Source: Coffea arabica (Eukaryota > Streptophyta > Magnoliopsida > Gentianales > Rubiaceae). From it: a DNA stretch of 64,000 bases. The stretch spans positions 7,014,501-7,078,500 of the forward strand of contig NC_092323.1 of NCBI RefSeq assembly GCF_036785885.1. The letters run 5' to 3'. The notes under the pieces are model-generated. The model did not search any database, was not told where the DNA came from, and saw nothing but the letters and a program-made list of their open reading frames with translations. Both the position numbers and the translations under genes were made by a program. This document shows positions 1 through 13,600 of this stretch, in pieces; the first letter of the stretch is position 1; each line of letters begins with the position of its first letter.

Positions 1-516
1 TGTAATATGGTACACTTGAAGGTTTGTAAAAAAGCGGCGAGTGGGATTGATAAGTACGCGCGAAGGAAACGAGTAGGAGAAGAAAAGGTACATGGAAGGC
101 CGGTGATGGGCCCTTTTCAACTTTCATATTGGTCCGTATTCTAGTGAATGGGCGAGACGCAAATTCTCGCCTTCGTGGTCTCATTCAACCAATCGATCAT
201 AATATCATCTGCTCATTATTCTTCCTTGTCCCTCTTCAACACTTCTGGACTCGAAACTTTTTAGTACTACAAGATGCTAAAGCTGAATGAAGCTGGAGTT
301 TCATGCTACTCTCCATTCCTTCCGTATGTATTAGCTATTTTTTAGAGTGTTTTTGAAAAAAATACTGTAGCAGTGTATATGAAATTTTTTTTGAAATATT
401 TGAAATATTGTATGAATGAGATGTTTTTTGAGTTATTATGTATTATTGTAGTATTGTATTTAAAAAACTTATTTTTGAAAAAATGGTCAATCCAAACGGA
501 GTGTCTAAAAGGTACT

Positions 517-596
517 CTGGGATATAGTTTCGATTTTCATCATATTCCAAAATTGTTTCTGGGATATAGTTTCGATTTTCATCACATTCCAAAATT
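517..596. repeat. Two-copy tandem repeat, period 42 bp
   Basis: A unit starting CTGGGATATAGTTTCGATTT and ending in CCAAAATTG occurs at 517 and again at 559, nearly identical (one C/T difference before ATTCC). The second copy ends near 596. Confidence 0.9.
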
Positions 597-1788
597 GAGC
601 TTAACGCTATTTCCTCCAAAGTTTCACAAATGATATCATATTAGAGTAGTTTTTATTTAGTTATATTGAGTTGCAAGCCCTTCCCTTTCTATTTTGTAAG
701 GTTTGGAGTTTTCTCTTAAATTTAAAAAATTTATAATTAACATAATAAAAAAAGAAATATAATTTGCACTCCATTTTTTATTATTGGCTCTTCTAGCATT
801 TGTTTTATCATATAGTCTATTAAAAGAAAACTATATGATTAAAATGATAGTAAGAATGTAATTAATAAAAATGAAAGTGCAAATAACATTTCTCTTAAAA
901 AAAAAGAAGCTATAGTAAGGGTACATTTGATAAAATTGAAATTTGAAAACTAAAATCTGAGTCCATTAAATTGTTGACTCGTTAAGTATTAAATTTTGAT
1001 ATGTTTGAATATATATATTAAATGAGTATATCTTATATACACTGACAATGTATGCACTATCACCGTTTGATTCATAACATGTGCGAAAAGTTGAATTTCA
1101 AATTTAAATTTTGCATAGTTGTCATTCATCCAACGATGACAGTGTAGGAAAGATTAATCCATATTTAAATTACATGATAAGTGATATCACTGGTCACTTT
1201 TTTTTGGAGTAAGTTTTGTTTAGAAAATTCAGTATCATTTAATTAATTTAGATGTTCTATTTTAGTTATTAATGTATATGAACATGTTAACATCTGAACT
1301 CATTAAACTTAAATGTTAAATTGAATCATTAAACGGGGTCTAAGTTGATCATAATGTTGTTAGCGTGGCCAAAGTGAAGCTAAGTTGGTAATAGCTGAAA
1401 ATTGCGCCCTGTATATATGATGTACCCATGACCTTAATTGAATGTCAGTCGTTTTCTCATGGAAAAGTAGAGTAACGTAACTTCGAAATTTAAAGTCCGT
1501 CAGGAAGCAAATGCGCGCAAAATGCAGGCTTTCAGTTGTCTTGTTATGTCGATTACTATTCTTGCCATTATATTCCTTTATAACACGACCATGCTTAATT
1601 GGATTCTCGATTTAGAAAGAAGATTTGATTGGTTGTACTAAGGTCTACTTAGTAGGGTTGCTCAGTTCATCCTCGCCGTCTAATGAAATTTTTGCTCCAG
1701 TTACTAGCTAAGGATGAATCTTGAATCAAAGGAAAACCAAATCTAGCACACGACGACACTATTGATGCAGCCAATTGCAAAATCCAGA

Positions 1789-1825
<37 letters not shown>

Positions 1826-1922
1826 AGCAGGCCATGATGCCACGTCGTCTACGCTGTGCAGGAAATGACTTTGGAAATCAAGACAATCCAGGGTCGGCTA
1901 TATTGACTTGCAATCCATCCAT

Positions 1923-2113
1923 TTTTTTTTTTTTTTCATCACAGTGGGTATCTGGGGCCGAGAACTGGTTACCGTACGCCCCAACTAATCCCACTGCGTG
2001 ACCGCGAGAGGCTGCCCGACATCATCGATCAATGGTAACGATTGGGATTCGATCCTTGGTTGGTGGCTCTCACCCAACTGGGCTACAACCACCGGACCGA
2101 ACCCAGACTGGGC
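1923..2113 (-). mobile_element. tRNA-derived SINE with intact 18-bp target-site duplication
   Basis: Read on the minus strand, the element starts just inside 2113 with a tRNA-like head: an A-box-like TAGCCCAGTTGG and, about 30 bases on, a B-box-like GGATCGAATCCC. It ends in a poly(A) tail, seen as a T run at 1922-1936. The 18-mer GACTTGCAATCCATCCAT flanks it exactly at 1905-1922 and 2114-2131. Internal pol III boxes, a poly(A) end and a long perfect target-site duplication are the hallmarks of a SINE moved by LINE machinery. The body is about 190 bp. No family is assigned. Confidence 0.9.
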
Positions 2114-4601
2114 GACTTGCAATCCATCCATGTTTAACGTATTATACTACACTGCTGTTAAGATAATAAGATATTAATTGCTTTACATCATCGTATTCTA
2201 ATCAAAATTAAATCTAAATCAGTTTGATGTTATCCCATGAGACATTATTGATTCATTCACTAATCACGTGACGCGTTTAAATCGGACCATTGGAGATCGG
2301 GGATGACAAGATCCAAAAAAGAAAAGAGGGAGAAAGAAAAAGAATATCCTACTGTATGTATACAGGAAAGCTATTAATTAATCACGTATGGAAGGACTAA
2401 TTGTTTAACCAAGAATGAGCTGGTTGTAGATCTGAATTAGAAAATATCAAGTGTAGATGAAGCAGCAACCATCTTTGACAAAGACAGAATGGGTAGTGTG
2501 CCTTAGACGTCAATGATTCCCTGAATCGTCTGAAAAACACTCATCAACTGCCCCCTTGAATTGCACCACCATTGTCGACACTTCCCCTTTTTCTAGAAAC
2601 TCCCCACTCTCTTGTGTCTTCCTATCTTTTTTTAGATAATAAATCATTATTATCATTGTAATTGAATAAATGCTCCCAACATGGCTATATTAGTATCAAA
2701 TAATGCTGATGTTAGATAGTGTGGCAAGCACAAATTAAAATCTGCACCATATTTGCCCCCCTTGAATTTTATAAAATTCTCTCTTTTCAGTTGTATTGCC
2801 TCCTCTTAAATTAAAGAAAATTCCTTTCTCTATATAGATGATCCTTTGAAGTTTTATTTATTCCCCTCTTATTCTACATTTACTCCCCCCCCTCACAAAA
2901 AAAAAATAAGATTTTTTATTAATTATCTCTAATAAAAATTTTAGATCTATTCCAAATTAAACATTAACGACGTTCTAATGGGAAAAAAGGATTTGGCCTT
3001 TAAATCAAAATACATATTATATATATTTTTTATAGAAATCTGAGAGCATGATTTATGTTGAAATTGATCGTTGCATCTCTTTACTATAGGGTCTTAACTC
3101 TGCTACTGTGGGGGAAAGAGGTGTAAGTGAGAGGTCTGAGTTTCAAGCCTATAAGTATTTTTTTTCTAAATAATTATATTTGGCATATTTGCCAATTTAA
3201 TTTTGCCATAGAACACCATCTTCCACTATGTTTTGGATTCACTTGTCAATGAAAATATATAGTGTGGCATGATAAAACTCAATCATCTAGAGCGATAAAT
3301 TTGGTAATTTCGACAATTGTAGAAATGTCTTATATTAAAAAAAAATTTGTAGAAATCTTGTTCCAGTTTTTTACGGGGAGGAAGGAAAGAAATGAACTTG
3401 CCTTGCCAGTCGAACCCAAGACGTCACTCATCACCTGACATTGTGTCCATTTCAGCAGCCCAAATGTTTAGCTACCGTAGTTCCATTGGGCTTATATTTG
3501 CTGAGGTCCAATTACAAATATGTCCAGAGAAGGCCCGCTTCTGTAGAAAGTTCGCGTTACTTCTCTTTCTTTTCGAAGTCAGACAATTTGCTTAATTTTG
3601 CTGCAAGAATAGTAGTTTCTCTGGCAATTGGCAAAGCTTTAGCTCCATGTAACTGTGTAAACTAAAGAATTAACCACTTTGCACATTGTGTAATTTCATG
3701 GCGAGGGTTATGATTTGGGCTAAGTAAGAAGCTGGACTCAGCTAGTAGATCTTCTACATCTCATTGCGTAAAGTAAAGAAATAGCATATACACCGTTATT
3801 CATCTTAAATTTAAATTTGAAGTCTAAAAAAATTTTGTTCATCATCTGTCATGCACTTGATGATGATATCGTATATATTGTTAGCTGCTGTTAGCGTACG
3901 TAATATTAACTCTAATGTCCCGTTTAATAACTCAATTCAATATTTAAATTTAATGAATTCAAATTTTAATATGTTAAGATGCATTTGATAACAAAAAATA
4001 GAGTATTTGAGTTAATTGAGTGACACTGAATTCTTTAGATAAAATTTGCCTACAAAATTAAGTGATAATCTATTCACTTATCATTGAATGCGATATGCAT
4101 TCAAATATATTAGAATTAATATTTAAAAATTTAATAAATTCAGACTGGATTTTAAATTTTAAATATTAGTTTTATCAAACGCACGTAAATAATAAGTGAT
4201 GTGTATAATAAAAGTACATAAACCACGTCTTCCGCAAAATAAAATGGAAATAGTCTCTATTAATTAACAGTCACAGGCCACAGCCCATACATAAATGAAA
4301 ATGAACACTGTCTGACACATATCCAATTTCACACATCCCAACAAGCTCAATCGTGATCTTATGCGTTCTCGGCCTCAATTCCCTTTCTCTTCTTCATTGG
4401 ATATATCTCTACCAACTTCCTTTTTCCATTCCGCTTGAATTATAAGGAGAATTATATATTGAGTGCAGAAATTTTGGCCTACACTCCACGACTATTCTCT
4501 TCTTCTTCTTCCAAATTTGATTGCGTAAGAAACACGCCAAGGAGCTTCTAGTCCTTCCCCATCGTGCATTATTAACGAAATAGAGCAAAAACGATACCAG
4601 C

Positions 4602-6282
4602 ATGGAGTCCGGTGCAAGTGTTAAGCAAAGAATTGCCAGAATTTCAGCCCACCTCAACCCTCCAGCCATTTCCCAGGTGGTTTTCTCTCCTTTCCTCCTT
4701 AATTAGCTTTGGTTTTATGAATTTTTTGGCTTTAGCTTCCGCCTTTCTTGATAGGTCGTTGAAAATTGATTTTGAAAGAAGTCGATTTTTATTTTAATTT
4801 GGGTTTTTAATGGGAAAAATTTCTCTTGGCTTTTGTGGGCTATAAAGGTGGAGGGAAGTTGTGGGTTGAGAACAGGGAATTGCAGGGCAAAAGGGGGCTC
4901 ACCTGGGTTTAAAGTTGCGATCTTGGGAGCTGCAGGAGGCATTGGGCAGCCTCTCGTTATGCTCATGAAGATGAATCCATTGGTCTCAGTTCTTCATCTC
5001 TATGATGTGGTCAACACTCCTGGAGTCACCGCAGATATCAGTCACATGGACACCGGTGCAGTGGTAAATTTCCCATGTTAATTAATAACCAAATTGCTGA
5101 TTTGTTAATGTGTATCTCATGTACCCGCTTGTCAAAGAAATCGATGTTAATCGTTAATGGAAAGAGAGAGATGAGATGGAAGCTCTTGAATGAGTTGTTC
5201 CACCCGCGGTACTTTGTAGAGTAAGGAACTTTGTGTCAGTAGAAACCTTGCGTCAGTTTACAGAGTTGCAGTTGAAATCAGCATAGGGGAAGACAAGAGT
5301 TAATAGATTGTCGTCATTGTACAATGTTAAAAATGTGAAAGTTAATGAAGAAAGAGAAAATATGGGTAAATATTCTGTGTCTCGTATGTTTAGCAAATAT
5401 CCACTTTATGATTCTCCAATGCCTCTTCGTCACATATGTGGCCTTAAGGTATGGGAAAAGACTGTAACATGGTAGCATTGTCTCATGTATGGTTTACTTT
5501 GTTGGTACAACTTAGTTCACTTCAACTTAACTTTGTTGGTACATCCAGGGATCAGGAATTTGATAACATGAAATTCAAAGCAACGATGAGTGAAAATTGA
5601 GATGTCCCTTTTTGTGCTATATAAGTTCTTATGTTCTAAATTGTTCAATTTGGCATAGACTGCTAATGTTTGGTTTACATTTCCAGGTGCGTGGTTTTCT
5701 AGGGAAAGAGCAATTGGAGGATGCCCTTATTGGCATGGACCTTGTGATCATTCCTGCTGGGGTTCCTAGGAAACCAGGAATGACTAGAGATGATCTTTTT
5801 AATATCAATGCTGGAATTGTTAAGACTCTATGTGAAGGAATTTCAAAGTGCTGTCCGAAAGCCATTGTCAACTTAATTAGTAACCCTGTTAACTCCACAG
5901 TTCCCATTGCTGCAGAGGTTTTCAAGAAGGCCGGCATCTATGACCCCAGGAAACTTTTGGGAGTGACAATGCTTGATGTTGTTAGATCCAATACATTTGT
6001 GGTATGCATGACTCAGTAGCTATTCCTTTTGATATATAAACCAACCGTTTATTCTCTCTGTCTCTCTCTCTCACATATGTCATTAGATTTGTATCATTCT
6101 TAGGATTCTCTATCTTATATTGTATCTTTTACATCATCTGAAGGCCGAGGTTTTGGGGCTTGATCCTAGGGAAGTTGATGTTCCAGTTGTAGGGGGTCAT
6201 GCTGGAGCTACAATTTTACCTCTGCTGTCACAGGTCAATATAACTTCTTGAATAGCTTATAAGTTCACTTAAATAGCAATAA

Positions 6283-6313
<31 letters not shown>

Positions 6314-8847
6314 TTATTAGCCCTTCTTATGTTAATGGAACTTGTCTCATGTAAAACAGGTTAAACCTCCTTGCTCTTTTACTGTAGAAGAAACTGAGCA
6401 TCTGACTTCTAGAATTCAGAATGGTGGAACTGAAGTTGTTGAGGTAAGAAGGTTTCCCATTTATATAATGTGAAGTCTGTGCTTGAGTTTCTAACTGCAG
6501 CAGTGACGGCTGTTAGATGTATTCGTAAAAAATGCCTAGTACTCCAGTGCATCAGTCATTTCTATGCTTGATACAATGTTGTTCAGTCATACTTGCTCAT
6601 TATGTTTTGTCATAAATGAAGAGCTTAGGTTTAACGAGTTCAGTTTCATCTGTTGCCATATAGAAATTCATAAGCTGTGGAGCTGGCATGAAGGGAGAGT
6701 TGCATTTAGGTTAAAATCTAGGAGATGCCACTCAGAACCATAGTCGAACCTCTTTGTTTGCCTTACTTGCCCTTTCTTCAACTGGATAATCTTGTTTGAT
6801 TGACGTAAATAAGATGTATAAAAAGCTTGGTCCTAAGTGCCTTTAGTTGGAAAGTGCCAAAGTCTGGGATATGCAAATTGTTGATTTCAGTTTTTATTAG
6901 ATTGGTGTGCCTGCGTAAAGATTTTGTGTAGACAACGATTTAAAAAATGAAAAGGAAATCTGTTAAGCTGAACAGCAAGCTTGGGATTTGTTCAACTTCC
7001 CTGCTAGAAACATTGTGGGTTCATTTTGGCGCATTTGATACTTAGTTAATCTGGAGAGCACACAACATAAGTTAACTTGTACTTCTGCATTCTATACCAT
7101 GCTGGAGAGAGCTAAAAATTGACTGTGTTAATGTGGAGACTGAATGCATATAGTTGTAGGACCTAGTCAATTTTCCGTGAGGTTAAAATAAGGGAAGAAA
7201 ACCCAAGAGTAAGGATATGGAAAGAAGCAATACCTCACTTACACATCGTCCTCAAATGAACTGTTGAAGCTTTGTCTAATAATTACACTTCTCTACAAGA
7301 TGTGTTTTGTGAAAATTACTTTTGAATAATTGCTGAAAGTTCTTTAAGGTGACGTTACTAAAATTTCGAATGACTAAATATATATAGGTGGATGTCTCTT
7401 AGTAATGGCTGGTGGCGCGAAATTTTGGAAATAGACTAATTAATATTTTAGTATTAAAAAGTGAGAAATTTGTCTCTGTAGAATTTTGGCTGCACGGTTT
7501 TCAACGAATATCTATACTTATTTTTCGTTTGGCAGCCAAGAAACAATAGTGATATGAACTGTTATATAATGGCATGAATAAATTGTTCCATGTACACAAT
7601 GGACGTCTGTATGTATTTTAATATAATTGTTGCATCCCTTTCAGGCCAAAGCTGGTGCAGGATCTGCTACTCTCTCAATGGTTAGGCATTGTTATCAGTC
7701 CTTGTTTTACTAACTGTTATTCTGTTACTACTAAACAACATTGGCTCTTGAGATAGTGCTGAGAAAGGCCTGCTGGTTATTTTCAGGCATATGCTGCTGT
7801 TAAATTTGCAGATGCATGTTTACGGGGGTTGAGAGGAGATGCTGGTGTTGTCGAGTGTGCATTTGTGTCATCTCAGGCATGTCACTATCATCACTTATCT
7901 AGGATTCATAAACACTCTTCATGATGTTATTGTAATTGATTGGTTGATCATTCTCTTTTCAGGTGACTGAGCTTCCTTTCTTTGCAACCAGAGTACGGCT
8001 TGGTTGTAATGGGATTGAGGAGATATACCCACTTGGTCCACTAAACGAGTATGAGAGGTCTGTATTAACTAATATTTTAGATTATCTTCCATCTTTTTGT
8101 CCTAATGTTCTTTCTAAGCTGTGTTATCAGCCCTCCTACCCTATGGACTGCTGAAGTTTTTAACCTTGTCCTCCGACTAATTCGTCATCTTATATCACTT
8201 TGCCAAACCAATTAAGTAGACCTATCTCAACTCAATCTGATGAAAGCTGGCAGTTCATTGTTTCAATGTGTACCCTTCAGTTCCCCCCCCCCCCCCCACC
8301 CACCCACCCACAAACCAATTTCTTGTGTGATTTGTCCATTCAAACCACAAAGCTACGGTAAAGACGCTTATAGAGGAGAAATGCTTGCTTTTTTATGCTA
8401 AGGTGGCATTTAACAGTATTATTAATAAATACTTGATTCTCATATTATTGGTTGTTGATATAATTCATGATGCTTTTTCTGAATCATTGGTCCTTCTGAC
8501 GTGCTAATCAAAGTAGTCACCACTAGCACAAGCTCATCATCTCAAAATAAAGATAGTATCTGCACATTCGAAAATTACATTTTACCTTTATTCAGTGCTT
8601 GTCAGCCTAATTTAAGTATACTTACTATCCAATTATGTAATGAGATAATGTGCATGCTGTTGTTCTCTCCAATGTATCTGCATGCCTGTGCCAGTATGGT
8701 GCATCGGATGGGTCTGACATATTTGTCCGTGTTCAAGAGAATTGCTTGTCTTTACCGTGTTCTGATTTTTGCAGGGCCGGCTTGGAGAAAGCAAAGAAAG
8801 AATTAGCTGGAAGCATTGAGAAGGGGATTTCATTTGCAACGAAATGA
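4602..8847 (+). CDS. PMDH: Peroxisomal (glyoxysomal) NAD-dependent malate dehydrogenase
   Basis: Nine exons: 4602-4676, 4848-5063, 5687-6001, 6144-6233, 6360-6443, 7645-7680, 7787-7876, 7963-8057, 8775-8847; 1074 nt, 357 residues, the usual length for this family. It interconverts malate and oxaloacetate with NAD in the peroxisome matrix, serving beta-oxidation, photorespiration and the glyoxylate cycle. The N-terminus carries a type 2 peroxisomal targeting signal, R10-I-x5-H-L18; a Cys at 37 sits where the presequence of such proteins is usually cut. The NAD-binding loop GAAGGIG is at 52-58, followed by the [10 protein letters not shown] stretch; the catalytic His is H221 in GGHAG. The PTS2 separates it from mitochondrial and plastid isoforms. 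Intron 5 is long (1201 nt), intron 4 holds a CT microsatellite, intron 8 a poly(C) tract, and intron 7 has a GC donor. Start chosen because the protein then begins like known glyoxysomal enzymes. Confidence 0.96.
6284..6308 (+). repeat. CT microsatellite in malate dehydrogenase intron 4
   Basis: A run of about 12 CT dinucleotides lies in the 126-nt intron, upstream of the acceptor at 6359, where it lengthens the pyrimidine-rich part of the intron. Confidence 0.9.
7877..7962 (+). other. GC-AG intron (intron 7 of malate dehydrogenase)
   Basis: Exon 7 must end with TCATCTCAG and exon 8 begin with GTGACTGAG to give the conserved [10 protein letters not shown] junction in phase 0. The intron therefore starts GCATGT rather than GT. 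The next GT, two bases further on, would add four exon bases and break the frame. Confidence 0.88.
8283..8297 (+). repeat. Poly(C) tract in malate dehydrogenase intron 8
   Basis: Fifteen consecutive C residues followed by an ACCC-rich stretch within the 717-nt last intron. Confidence 0.95.
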
Positions 8848-9284
8848 AACGGCCAACTAAATTACATTCTTCAGGATCGTTATTACCGTGGTGCCTCTTG
8901 TTGTTCAGTCAAGGCCTCGGTTTCTGGAATAAGTTGTTGAATCCGATGTTGTATCAGAAGTGCATACAGCCTTGCAGTGTACACAAATCAGAAAAATAAG
9001 GCAAAGATTTTGTCCTACCTCGCTCCCTCATATTTGTTCCCTCCTACCATAGAACATGAAAATTAAAGGGGGGGAAGTGTGTTCTTTTAAGATTGATGGA
9101 TGGACTTTTGGTGTACTTCACCGGGGTAATTGAGAATGAGCATGTTAGTATAGATCTAAACTTTCTTCATCTTCAATATATTCTTGGTAACTTCTGATGG
9201 ATTTTCATCAGTTCAATTTCTTGGTATCATCTTTTCGGTAATTGATAGGTGGTTTCTAGCTCAAGCCCGGTAGATTTTTTAATT

Positions 9285-10208
9285 GGGATAATTTCAGATA
9301 CCTCCCCTAAGGTTTTTAACAATTTCACTAGCTTCCTTTTAGGTTCGCAAAATTACACGAGCCTCCCTTGAAGTTAATGATGTAGAAACAAAATGAGTCC
9401 AAATCAGAAAAAGTAACATTAAAAAAATATTTTAAGGAGAGATGAAATTTTTATTTCATAACTACCCCTTATACATATATATAAGTTGTATTAGTAAAAA
9501 TATGAAATCAAGTAAAAATTAGAAACAATTAACACACATTTCATTACTCAAAATATTCACATTCAATGCATTGGACAACACAAATAAATGATAAAACTAC
9601 ATTAATGATCACAAGATTCAGTAAAACAGACAAGTCATCGTTCTTAACATCAAGTTTGTTATGGTTTTTGTGATTTTTGAACAGAATGAATTTTTAAATT
9701 TTACCTTTTTTTCTTCTTTCTTCTTTATTTTCACGAAATTACTTTACAACTATTACAATTTCAAAAGTTCCAAAGAAAATTTTCTCACGAATAATTTTTT
9801 TTTTACCCTGTGTTTTTTTTTTTATTTTACCAAAGCTCTTTTTGTCACAGTGTGTTTAACTGGTTTTTGATCATTGTTAAAGTTTTATCAATCACAAAAT
9901 AGCATCATTTGGTATATCGATTAGCCTTTATTTTATAATTACAAGTCACTGTTCATCATTAAAGAAATTCTCAATAGTTATTTTCTTTAATTAGTTATTA
10001 ATAGTTAATTAGTGCTCTAATTACTCAATCGTTAGATATTAGTTTCTATAAGACATATAATGTCTTAGAGTATATGGGTAATTTTTTCCCATGTGATGAA
10101 AGTAATCAGGCCCACAATTCTACCAAGAGAGGTAAATGTAATTTTATAAATCTCAAGGAGGGCAGTGAAATTGTCAAAGACATCAAGGGAGGTTTTTGTA
10201 ATTATACC
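9285..10208. mobile_element. Non-autonomous DNA transposon, Mutator-like type (TIR element)
   Basis: The left end begins GGGATAATTTCAGATACCTC. The inverse of the right end begins GGTATAATTACAAAAACCTC, and similarity continues inward (AATTTCACT, then CTCCTT-like words) for roughly 80 bp on both sides. The inside is AT-rich and non-coding. Long terminal inverted repeats of this kind occur in Mutator-like MITEs. I could not find a matching 9-bp target-site duplication at these exact borders, so borders and superfamily are tentative. Confidence 0.6.
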
Positions 10209-10377
10209 TTACAGATTATATGTAACTACATTTGAGAGATCAGTACTTCATTTTAACCGAAATCACAAATACGGTTGATTGTTAAAGACTAATATAAAAC
10301 TAAATTACATTTAAAGACTAATATAAAATTAGATTACATTTACATGTAAAATATGAATTCAAAAACTTCGCTCTGCA

Positions 10378-10685
10378 AATCTCAATCTTAGTAATAAACG
10401 AGTTTAGGCGGGAGACTTGTGACGTTTAAACTTCGATAGTGTCCTATTGATTGATTTTCCTTCTTCTTTAAGTTTTTAGGTTTTGATACGACCGTAGTAC
10501 ATGTACTCACTTGCCCACTGACCCGTCTCTTATACGATGAAACTAATTCCATCAACTATATAAGAAGAGGAGACAAAGAGGTAGTAAGTTGCCTGCTTGT
10601 AGCGAGGATGTAGCTAAACCTTTCGGAATCTCAATCTTAGTAGTAAATGAGTTTAGGTTCAAACCTTGTGTCTCTTGACCTTCGC
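10378..10685 (+). repeat. Diverged direct repeat pair about 250 bp apart
   Basis: AATCTCAATCTTAGTA followed by ATAAACGAGTTTAGG near 10378 recurs near 10628 with GTAAATGAGTTTAGG. The following 25 bases, ending in CTTCG, are also related. The right copy reads TTTAGGTTCAAACC, like a worn pol III B box, so old SINE fragments are possible. Confidence 0.55.
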
Positions 10686-13600
10686 TCATGATTAGAACAT
10701 ATTATTAATTAGCAAAAAAATTTGCATAAGAGATTACAAATTATTGATTTTGTGATACAACAAAGCGTTATGGATTCAAATCCTCTTTTTTCCTCTTTGC
10801 TTTTTAAATCTCAATTCGTGTATTTTTCGTTTTTTTGAATGGCCTGATTGGGCTTGTCCAAATACGACAAATAGATGGACCAAGTGGGTTTGCCCAATGC
10901 TGATGGGAACCCAAATAGGACAATACTGATCCAATCTAAACTAAGGTAGGTAGCAAGAAGTCCTACATGGTCAGCAAATGTTGAAAGGTGCAGCTCAACT
11001 GGAGATTAGACTCATAGAAGAAGGTCCGCGGGTACTGCAAGAAAATCCGTCCATTTTTAGTCACCTTCGTAAAATCCGATATCTGTTTATCCAAGTCCCA
11101 AGTGAGCGGGGTCTATACATAATTGTCGTGGGTATCATTACCATCAACTAAAAATGATGAGAAAACGTGTACATAAGAATTTCTAAGCTTTTGACTCATG
11201 AGCGATCTGCAGTTAATTGCCCCTTGAATAATACTGTACTACATGCGAAGCTCAGTTCATGATAAACTCTGGCAGTAAAAAGCAAGCTCCTGAGTCACGA
11301 GTCACCAAATGGAATGATTAAAGCTGCTCTTAATTTGCTTCTTTCATGATCAGTGTATCCCAGCCATCGTGCACTTTTCTCTTGAATCCCTTTTTTTTCT
11401 TGACCCCACAAATGCCCATCTTTTCTCTGACTTTTGTTTTTTTCCTTTATATATATCTGCATGGCAAAATTTAAAATGTAGATTGGCCATCTGGGCTCCT
11501 TTCCTAATCATTCTAATCAGCATCTGTCATAGGCAATGGATCTATTTACGCATCTAAACTTTAGTCTACCATCACTTTAGGTGGTGCCAAAGAGTTCCTG
11601 TGTCACAATCTTTTCATGGACATGATTATGGGCTCGAGTTCATCATTGACTATCAATGCATATTTTGTCCACAACGTGTTCCAAACTACACGTGGATCTT
11701 GTTTATTACTAACTCTCTGTAAAAAGTGTGATTAGAAGTACTTAGTGGCAAAAAATCTGGCTTCATTTACTTTACAGCTAATTCATTAGTGTGATATTTG
11801 CGCCCCACACCTCCCCAACTTTTTTTTTTTTTTTTTTTTTTTGTTTACGCTGAATGTTCAAAGTTTGGCAAAAGTCATGTATGTCGCCTTTTTGGCCTTT
11901 CCGACACATCAATGGTGTCTGCTTTTCCTTTTGATTACAATATCAAAATGCACTTGCCGGTGTTCCAATTTACTACTCCCACTGCTGCAACCACTCAATC
12001 TTTTAAGAGCGAAAGCTAGCTAGCATTAACGGTCTTGGTTACAGTATAAACAAATTTTAGTGGATTTGTGCATAACATTCTCGAAAGAAGGAAATGTAGC
12101 TGCACCAATAAATGTTATGTTGAGCATGAAATGAAATTATTCCTTTTGATGCAAGTGAAATAGTAAGTGTGTAACGAACGGACTCAGTAATTTTTCCACA
12201 TGTACCGTTCCTTTGACCCCTTTGAGTTTTGGTGCTAAAATATTTTTGGCCCTAAATCTAATTATTGTCTTTCGTTCTACGAACATTTGGGGCGATATCC
12301 AAGTCCACTCACTCTTGAAACCCACCTTTCTCCATGCAATTAAAATGTCTCTTTAATCTCCATCCACATTTGTGATAGCCTTTAATTTTCGGGGACATGT
12401 TCTACCAAATTTTGCCATACTTTGCACTGCTCTATCATGTGCATTGCTCCTGGAGTACTAAACTGTCTCTCGTCATATCTTTTTCTGTAGTGTAGGCTCC
12501 TCCTCCGTTTCATTTGGAGAGTGAAAGCGATTCCGATTGAAATACTTTCGCTGTGCTTTTTTGATCTGAAAGGAAAAACCAGCAAATATATTTTCTTAGG
12601 AGTACTTTTCTTTACTTGCTAACGGTCCTACACCATCCCGATGAATTATGATACACACAGGGGAAAAGAGGGGGTAGTCGGTCGATTTGATCCATTTTGA
12701 GACACAGAATATATATATATAGAATAAAAAGCAAGACGACTTTTCTTGTCAAGAAAAGCTTCGAAACACTTAACTATTGGAGTTAATCATTCTTGATTTA
12801 TCAAAGGCCACAACGTTTTACAAGCGGTGGAATCCAAAGTACCTTTAATTGCACCTTTTTTTTTTTTTTTCCAAGTGTGCAACCATCCTTGAATCCATTA
12901 ATAACCAACTAATGCCCCATGAAAGTCTATTTTATTTGGTTGCATGATTTGAGGAAGAGGGGTTGATCGAGATTAATGGCCATTGATTACTTAAAGTTAA
13001 TAGTCGACAATTGCATAGTTGTTCCATGAAGAAGTCGCATCGTATCTGATCTGATCTGATCAGGTTTCATTGGCGATAATAACACGGGACCAAGTAGTAA
13101 AAGCTAAAACACAAATATTATCTGTCGGTGGTGCTAAACGTCCAGACGAGTGAATTAACGACAACACATAGGGTATTGTAATCTCAAATCTGTACTGAGT
13201 AAAACATTGATCTGGTGATGCAACGCAGAGCTGGAAAAAATAAAAAGACACTGATCATGACTACCATGTACCATGTAGGGGTGTCCAAAGAAAACGTTAA
13301 CGTTTGACATAGACCTGTTGTTTTGTTTCATCCCCAGCTGCTCCACAGCCATAAGGCCAACTGGCCATGGACTCCAACTAGGAGGCCCTTATTGCCTTTA
13401 GGGACGCAATAATTTATCTCCCGTGGCGACCGGTGAGATTGAGAATGACCATTCTCTGCTCATATTGAATGACTCTGCAAATACGGCTGCCAAATTCGTT
13501 CCCATGCATGTTGTGCTTTCGGACTTTGTATGCCTCTCTGACCCACGCGTGTTTGAATAGAAGATTATTTGAAAATATTAATATAATATTTTTATGATGT

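Larger units (their letters stand above)
1..4601. other. Intergenic region upstream of the malate dehydrogenase gene
   Basis: No supportable gene. The stretch is AT-rich and holds a tandem repeat (517-596), a SINE (1923-2113), an AT/AG microsatellite (about 1788-1825) and several short degenerate terminal-inverted-repeat patterns. Examples are 340-503, whose end reads like the inverse of a CACTCCGTTTGGATTG terminus; 1036-1150, with TACACTG-type ends; and 3917-4186, with ends near GTCCCGTTTAATAAC and its imperfect inverse GTGCGTTTGATAAAA. The short ORFs here have low-complexity products. The promoter and 5' leader of the malate dehydrogenase gene must lie in the last few hundred bases. Confidence 0.7.

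Noticed and set aside
2018-2098. A tRNA gene on the minus strand
   Set aside because: A and B boxes are present, but there is no cloverleaf with a proper acceptor stem, and the stretch sits inside an element with a poly(A) tail and an 18-bp target duplication, so it is the head of a SINE.
7877-7882. Sequencing error turning a GT donor into GC in the malate dehydrogenase gene
   Set aside because: Not excluded, but the same CAG|GCATGT donor is forced in a second, unrelated gene and matches the known strong GC-donor context, so real GC-AG introns are more likely.
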